From positions 1-7,666 of the forward strand of contig DAOWIT010000055.1 of assembly GCA_030640765.1 (NCBI GenBank): a stretch of 7,666 bases of DNA, written 5' to 3'. Below, in pieces: positions 4,761-7,666 of this stretch (position 1 is the stretch's first letter; every line of letters starts with the position of its first letter). The notes beneath the pieces are model-generated. The model was not told the DNA's origin and ran no database searches. It saw nothing but the letters and a program-made list of their open reading frames with translations. A program made the position numbers and the translations under genes. The DNA comes from Candidatus Latescibacterota bacterium. GTDB taxonomy: Bacteria; Latescibacterota; MVCY01.

Positions 4761-6464
4761 TTACTTCAGCAGCACCATCCGTCTGGTCTGGGTATAACCT
4801 GCTGTCTGCAACCGATAGAAATAGACCCCGCTGGCCAGATCTCTATCCTGAGCGTCTTTGCCATCCCATTTAACAATCCAGGTGCCGGGTCCCAGTTCGT
4901 TGTTAAGTAACCCTCTTACCCTTTGTCCGCAGCTGTTAAATATATCCAGGGTGACAACAGCTACCGCGGGAAGAGAAAATGTGATTGTAGTGACCGCATT
5001 AAATGGATTAGGAAAGTTCTGTCCCAGCAGAAATCTTCCGGGAAAAACCCCCGTCTCAGCCTCTGCCAGCTCTACCCAGGTGGGAAGTTCCTGAAATACA
5101 CATTGATATGAAGAGGAGTCGTCACTCGCTTTTGCCACCACCAGAGCGAGGGTATCATAGTTGGAAACGGAAAGAGAGGCGGGGTTCTGATCAAGAGGAA
5201 AATCAATGACCAAAGTCTCTCCTCCCGTTTTCTTAACTGCCTGGAGTAGAAACTCTCCCAGCGACTTTTGGAAGTTGAGTTCGATGGCAGCTACCACAGG
5301 AAGTTCAATGTACTCAGCCGCCCAGTGTTCCAAAAAGGGCTCGACCTCCTGAACGGTATCAGGAAGAGAAGTTATTTGAGTGATAGGAATGTTATCAGTA
5401 GGAAGGTCGAACATCTGGTAGCCATATTCCCCTTCTTGGTCAAGATAGTTTGCTATCACCCAATCAGCAAACACCGAGGGGAAATCAGCGCCTTCCCCCG
5501 CGAGTACTTCGTTAACACCATCTATGCTGTTTGCCTCTTCGGCCACCAACTGGGTTACAATTTGCGTGCCCCCGTAGTGCTCGGCCAGATAGACGATGAA
5601 CATAAAGGTCTGTTCATAATCGGCTAATTCGCCCTCCCAGTCAGTGAGGCCGTTGTTAGGATTGGCCAGAAAATTGTCTCCCACCCGGCGACTGCGGTAC
5701 CCACACACATACTCAGCATAGCCGGAGCAACCTTCATTGATCCAGGTCTCCTCATCCCAATCTTGCTCCCAGTGGATCAGATGCTGGAATTCATGGGCCA
5801 AGGTGGCCCTGGCCTGATCGGGATCGGTCTTGATATCCAGAGGCATACAGTCCACATAGACCATCTCCCGGAAGTTACTATACTGGCAAATGTCGCAGCC
5901 ATGCGTATCGGGGGAAAATTCGTTCAGGGAGTAAAAATAGCCGGCAACGTAGGCGCCCTCTCCACTGAAGTTATCCTTAATATCCAAAACTAAGACGAAT
6001 ATCCTGGGGTCTCCATCTACATCGGGAGGGTTTCCGAAAGTCTCTATATCCATTTGATATATCCCTTTCGTAGGATCTGCCTTACAGCTCTGGTCGAAGG
6101 CTTTAACTAAACCAGCTACCGCTACAGAGTCCACCCGGTCGGTCCATACTGAATCCTCTACAAAAATATAGCAATATTCCCCTATTGCCTGGCAGGTGGC
6201 AGGCACCTGATAGTGGGAAGTGTCACTGAAATCCCAAGCCCATAGGGTGTCTTTTTGCCCAATTTCCCATTCAATTGGTTTCTTCAGTAGTGGCGGAGTC
6301 GGTTTCTTATAGAATTCGACCAATTCACGCATCCTCTCCTGCAGTGCAGGGGTGCCGGAGATCGGCCAGCCCCTGGAGGTCTCCGTAGTCTCTCCGTAAG
6401 TCTCTGAGAAAACCAATATTCCGCAGATCAAAATAGAGAAAAACAACAATATTTTATTTTTCAT
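4761..6464 (-). CDS. Secreted HEXXH metallopeptidase-like protein with FlgD/Por-type C-terminal module
   Basis: The 567-residue product has a signal peptide (about 1-24: KNK, a hydrophobic core LLFFSILICGILVF, then SETYG). The central part contains HEFQH (224-228) in ATLAHEFQHLIHW and then WINEGCSGYAEY, where Glu244 is a likely third zinc ligand. This arrangement resembles M30-type (hyicolysin-like) gluzincin peptidases. The last roughly 95 residues include QNFPNPFN (about 482-489), WDGKDAQDRDLASGVYFYRL and a final RRMVLLK. This is the FlgD-like/Por sorting type of domain that usually directs proteins to secretion or the cell surface in FCB-type bacteria. An ATG 17 codons upstream (6515) is possible but lies well inside the preceding gene. 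ATG 6464 has AAGG 8 nt before it and begins the signal peptide. It overlaps the upstream gene by 11 nt, suggesting coupled translation. The substrate is unknown. Confidence 0.88.
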   Translation of the reverse strand: MKNKILLFFSILICGILVFSETYGETTETSRGWPISGTPALQERMRELVEFYKKPTPPLLKKPIEWEIGQKDTLWAWDFSDTSHYQVPATCQAIGEYCYIFVEDSVWTDRVDSVAVAGLVKAFDQSCKADPTKGIYQMDIETFGNPPDVDGDPRIFVLVLDIKDNFSGEGAYVAGYFYSLNEFSPDTHGCDICQYSNFREMVYVDCMPLDIKTDPDQARATLAHEFQHLIHWEQDWDEETWINEGCSGYAEYVCGYRSRRVGDNFLANPNNGLTDWEGELADYEQTFMFIVYLAEHYGGTQIVTQLVAEEANSIDGVNEVLAGEGADFPSVFADWVIANYLDQEGEYGYQMFDLPTDNIPITQITSLPDTVQEVEPFLEHWAAEYIELPVVAAIELNFQKSLGEFLLQAVKKTGGETLVIDFPLDQNPASLSVSNYDTLALVVAKASDDSSSYQCVFQELPTWVELAEAETGVFPGRFLLGQNFPNPFNAVTTITFSLPAVAVVTLDIFNSCGQRVRGLLNNELGPGTWIVKWDGKDAQDRDLASGVYFYRLQTAGYTQTRRMVLLK

Positions 6465-7620
6465 CGTCTTTTCCTTTCCTGTGCTGGGGTAAAAACCCAC
6501 CTCGCAGTTCCTCAAAACTTCCCGGCTGTTTCTGTAGACTGTTATAGGAGAACAGGCAGATTCCTTTCACTCCCAGGGTCTCTATGGTCTGGATTTGCCT
6601 CAAAGTCTCCGAAATGGGTTTATTGTATGTTCCTATGCCTGCATAAAGGCGTTCGTGTCCTACTGTCTTCACAGCCTGTTCAACCTGTTGCACCACCGTT
6701 TCAGTGTTTTGGGAGTAGGCCATAGGGATGACAAAGTCAACGAGCCCTCGGTTAGCCCATTCTGTCCAATCCTGCCCGTAGTTCCGATATGCCTCGTGCA
6801 TATCAGGCTTGACCGCCGCTGAAAGTGCAACCCCGGGGTTTTCACTGGAAATTAAATCATGAATAGCCCCTACCAGGTCCGTAACCTGTTCTGCCCTCCA
6901 GGCCAATCGCTTCTCAGATAGGTTATCAATCCCCACCGCTCCAAACAGATCGGCAAGTCTCTCTGAACCCTGAGCAAGGCCTAAAGGGTCGATGGCGTAT
7001 CTTTGCATAAATCTCGTCCTGGCCATAAGATTGTAATCATAACTGTTGTTGGGATATCTTACATAGTCTAAATGAAGTCCGTCTATCGGGTAATTTTCGA
7101 CGATCTCTTCTATCACACTCAATAGATGTCCTTTTACCTGGGGTAGTTCGGGAGAGAGGTATATCCCTTCCGAGTTGGTTCTGCTGCCATCTGAACAGGC
7201 GAACCATTCGGGATGAAGGTGAAAGATATGGGTAGGGTCGACAGGGGGGGAGGATGAGGACCAGAGGATTAAGGTGTTAACCCAGACGTGCACCTGTAGG
7301 CCAGCGCGGTGTCCTTGTTCGACAGTTAATTGCAGAGGGTCAAATTCTGGATTCTGGCTTTGCTGAATCGCTTCTGCCAGGGGGACCAACTCGCTTCGAT
7401 AGTAAGCATCCCCTCGGGATCTCACCTGTACCAGGATCAGGTTAAACTCATTTTCCTGGGCTACTTCTATCATTTGAAGCACAGAGGCGGGAGAATAAAG
7501 GGCATCTTTGACCACCCACAGTGCCCTGATCTCTGCTGTCTCCCCCTCCAAGGGAGTGATAAGCCAGATCAAGAGGCAGACAGCCGAAACTGACTTTCTG
7601 AAGAGCAGAGAAAAGACCAT
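6454..7620 (-). CDS. Secreted GHL10/DUF187-type glycoside hydrolase-like protein
   Basis: The 388-residue product has a signal peptide (LLFRKSVSAVCLLIWLITPLEG, about residues 4-26) and a TIM-barrel-like body of the glycosyl-hydrolase-like 10 family. Recognisable landmarks are EIRALWVVKDAL (about 30-41), NLILVQVRSRGDAYYRSEL (60-78), QVHVWVNTL (109-117), DGLHLDYVRYPNN (180-192, with Asp185 as a candidate catalytic or substrate-binding residue) and DFVIPMAYSQ (295-304). The family acts on or binds surface and peptidoglycan-type polysaccharides, but the substrate here is unknown. A TTG six nt earlier (7626) would add two codons. ATG 7620 is preferred because GAGG lies 10 nt upstream of it but only 4 nt before the TTG. 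Its end overlaps the metallopeptidase start by 11 nt. Its own promoter lies beyond the window edge. Confidence 0.88.
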   Translation of the reverse strand: MVFSLLFRKSVSAVCLLIWLITPLEGETAEIRALWVVKDALYSPASVLQMIEVAQENEFNLILVQVRSRGDAYYRSELVPLAEAIQQSQNPEFDPLQLTVEQGHRAGLQVHVWVNTLILWSSSSPPVDPTHIFHLHPEWFACSDGSRTNSEGIYLSPELPQVKGHLLSVIEEIVENYPIDGLHLDYVRYPNNSYDYNLMARTRFMQRYAIDPLGLAQGSERLADLFGAVGIDNLSEKRLAWRAEQVTDLVGAIHDLISSENPGVALSAAVKPDMHEAYRNYGQDWTEWANRGLVDFVIPMAYSQNTETVVQQVEQAVKTVGHERLYAGIGTYNKPISETLRQIQTIETLGVKGICLFSYNSLQKQPGSFEELRGGFLPQHRKGKDDEK

Positions 7621-7666
7621 AAGCAAGTTTCCTCACCAGGACAAAAAGGGGCAATGCAGCTTGCAG

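Noticed and set aside
6465..6515. ATG at 6515 as start of the metallopeptidase
   Set aside because: It would place 17 polar residues before the signal peptide and extend deep into the upstream gene; ATG 6464 has a good ribosome-binding site.
7621..7666. Tail of an upstream gene, for example a frame ending in TGA near 7633
   Set aside because: Only about a dozen codons are visible and more than one frame is open, so no partial gene can be supported.

Overview
All six convincing genes lie on the minus strand. The window has moderate GC and looks like a fragment of an uncultured bacterium of the FCB type (Fibrobacteres-Chlorobi-Bacteroidetes and allied candidate phyla such as KSB1, WOR-3 or Zixibacteria). 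The main clue is the secreted protein at 4761-6464: it ends in a FlgD-like / Por-type C-terminal module that contains FPNPFN and finishes in a run resembling RRMVLLK, which is typical of those lineages. The phylum is an inference; no rRNA or marker gene is present.

Read in the direction of transcription (high to low coordinates), the window begins with a two-gene export unit. It consists of a GHL10/DUF187-type glycosidase-like protein with a signal peptide (6454-7620) and a secreted HEXXH metallopeptidase-like protein (4761-6464). Their reading frames overlap by 11 nt, so they are probably translated together. Next comes a 493-bp gene-free stretch (4268-4760) that holds an imperfect nested inverted repeat (4533-4627) and a near-consensus sigma70-type promoter (TTGACA-16-TATATT, 4383-4410).

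That promoter faces a four-gene regulatory run: a small MerR/excisionase-type HTH protein (3977-4267); a PAS-PAS protein fused to the zinc ribbon and HTH of an IS1/InsA-like transposase but without a catalytic domain (2699-3910); an ExeA/GspA-type AAA ATPase starting at a TTG codon (1797-2582); and a receiver plus HD-GYP-like protein in which both domains have lost key residues (141-1751). No gene for a histidine kinase, diguanylate cyclase or intact HD-GYP enzyme is visible. The set could therefore be an unusual signalling and DNA-binding module built on PAS sensing, an ATPase and a pseudo-receiver/pseudo-HD-GYP partner. This is the best candidate in the window for an undescribed system, but it rests on gene order and domain content alone.

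The window closes, downstream of that run, with a compact element (2-59). It consists of two inverted copies of a GTAG-footed hairpin whose stems differ by compensatory changes. This is the architecture of a REP pair (BIME-like), and it sits 3' of the operon, as such elements usually do. No tRNA, rRNA, CRISPR array or convincing intrinsic terminator was found.
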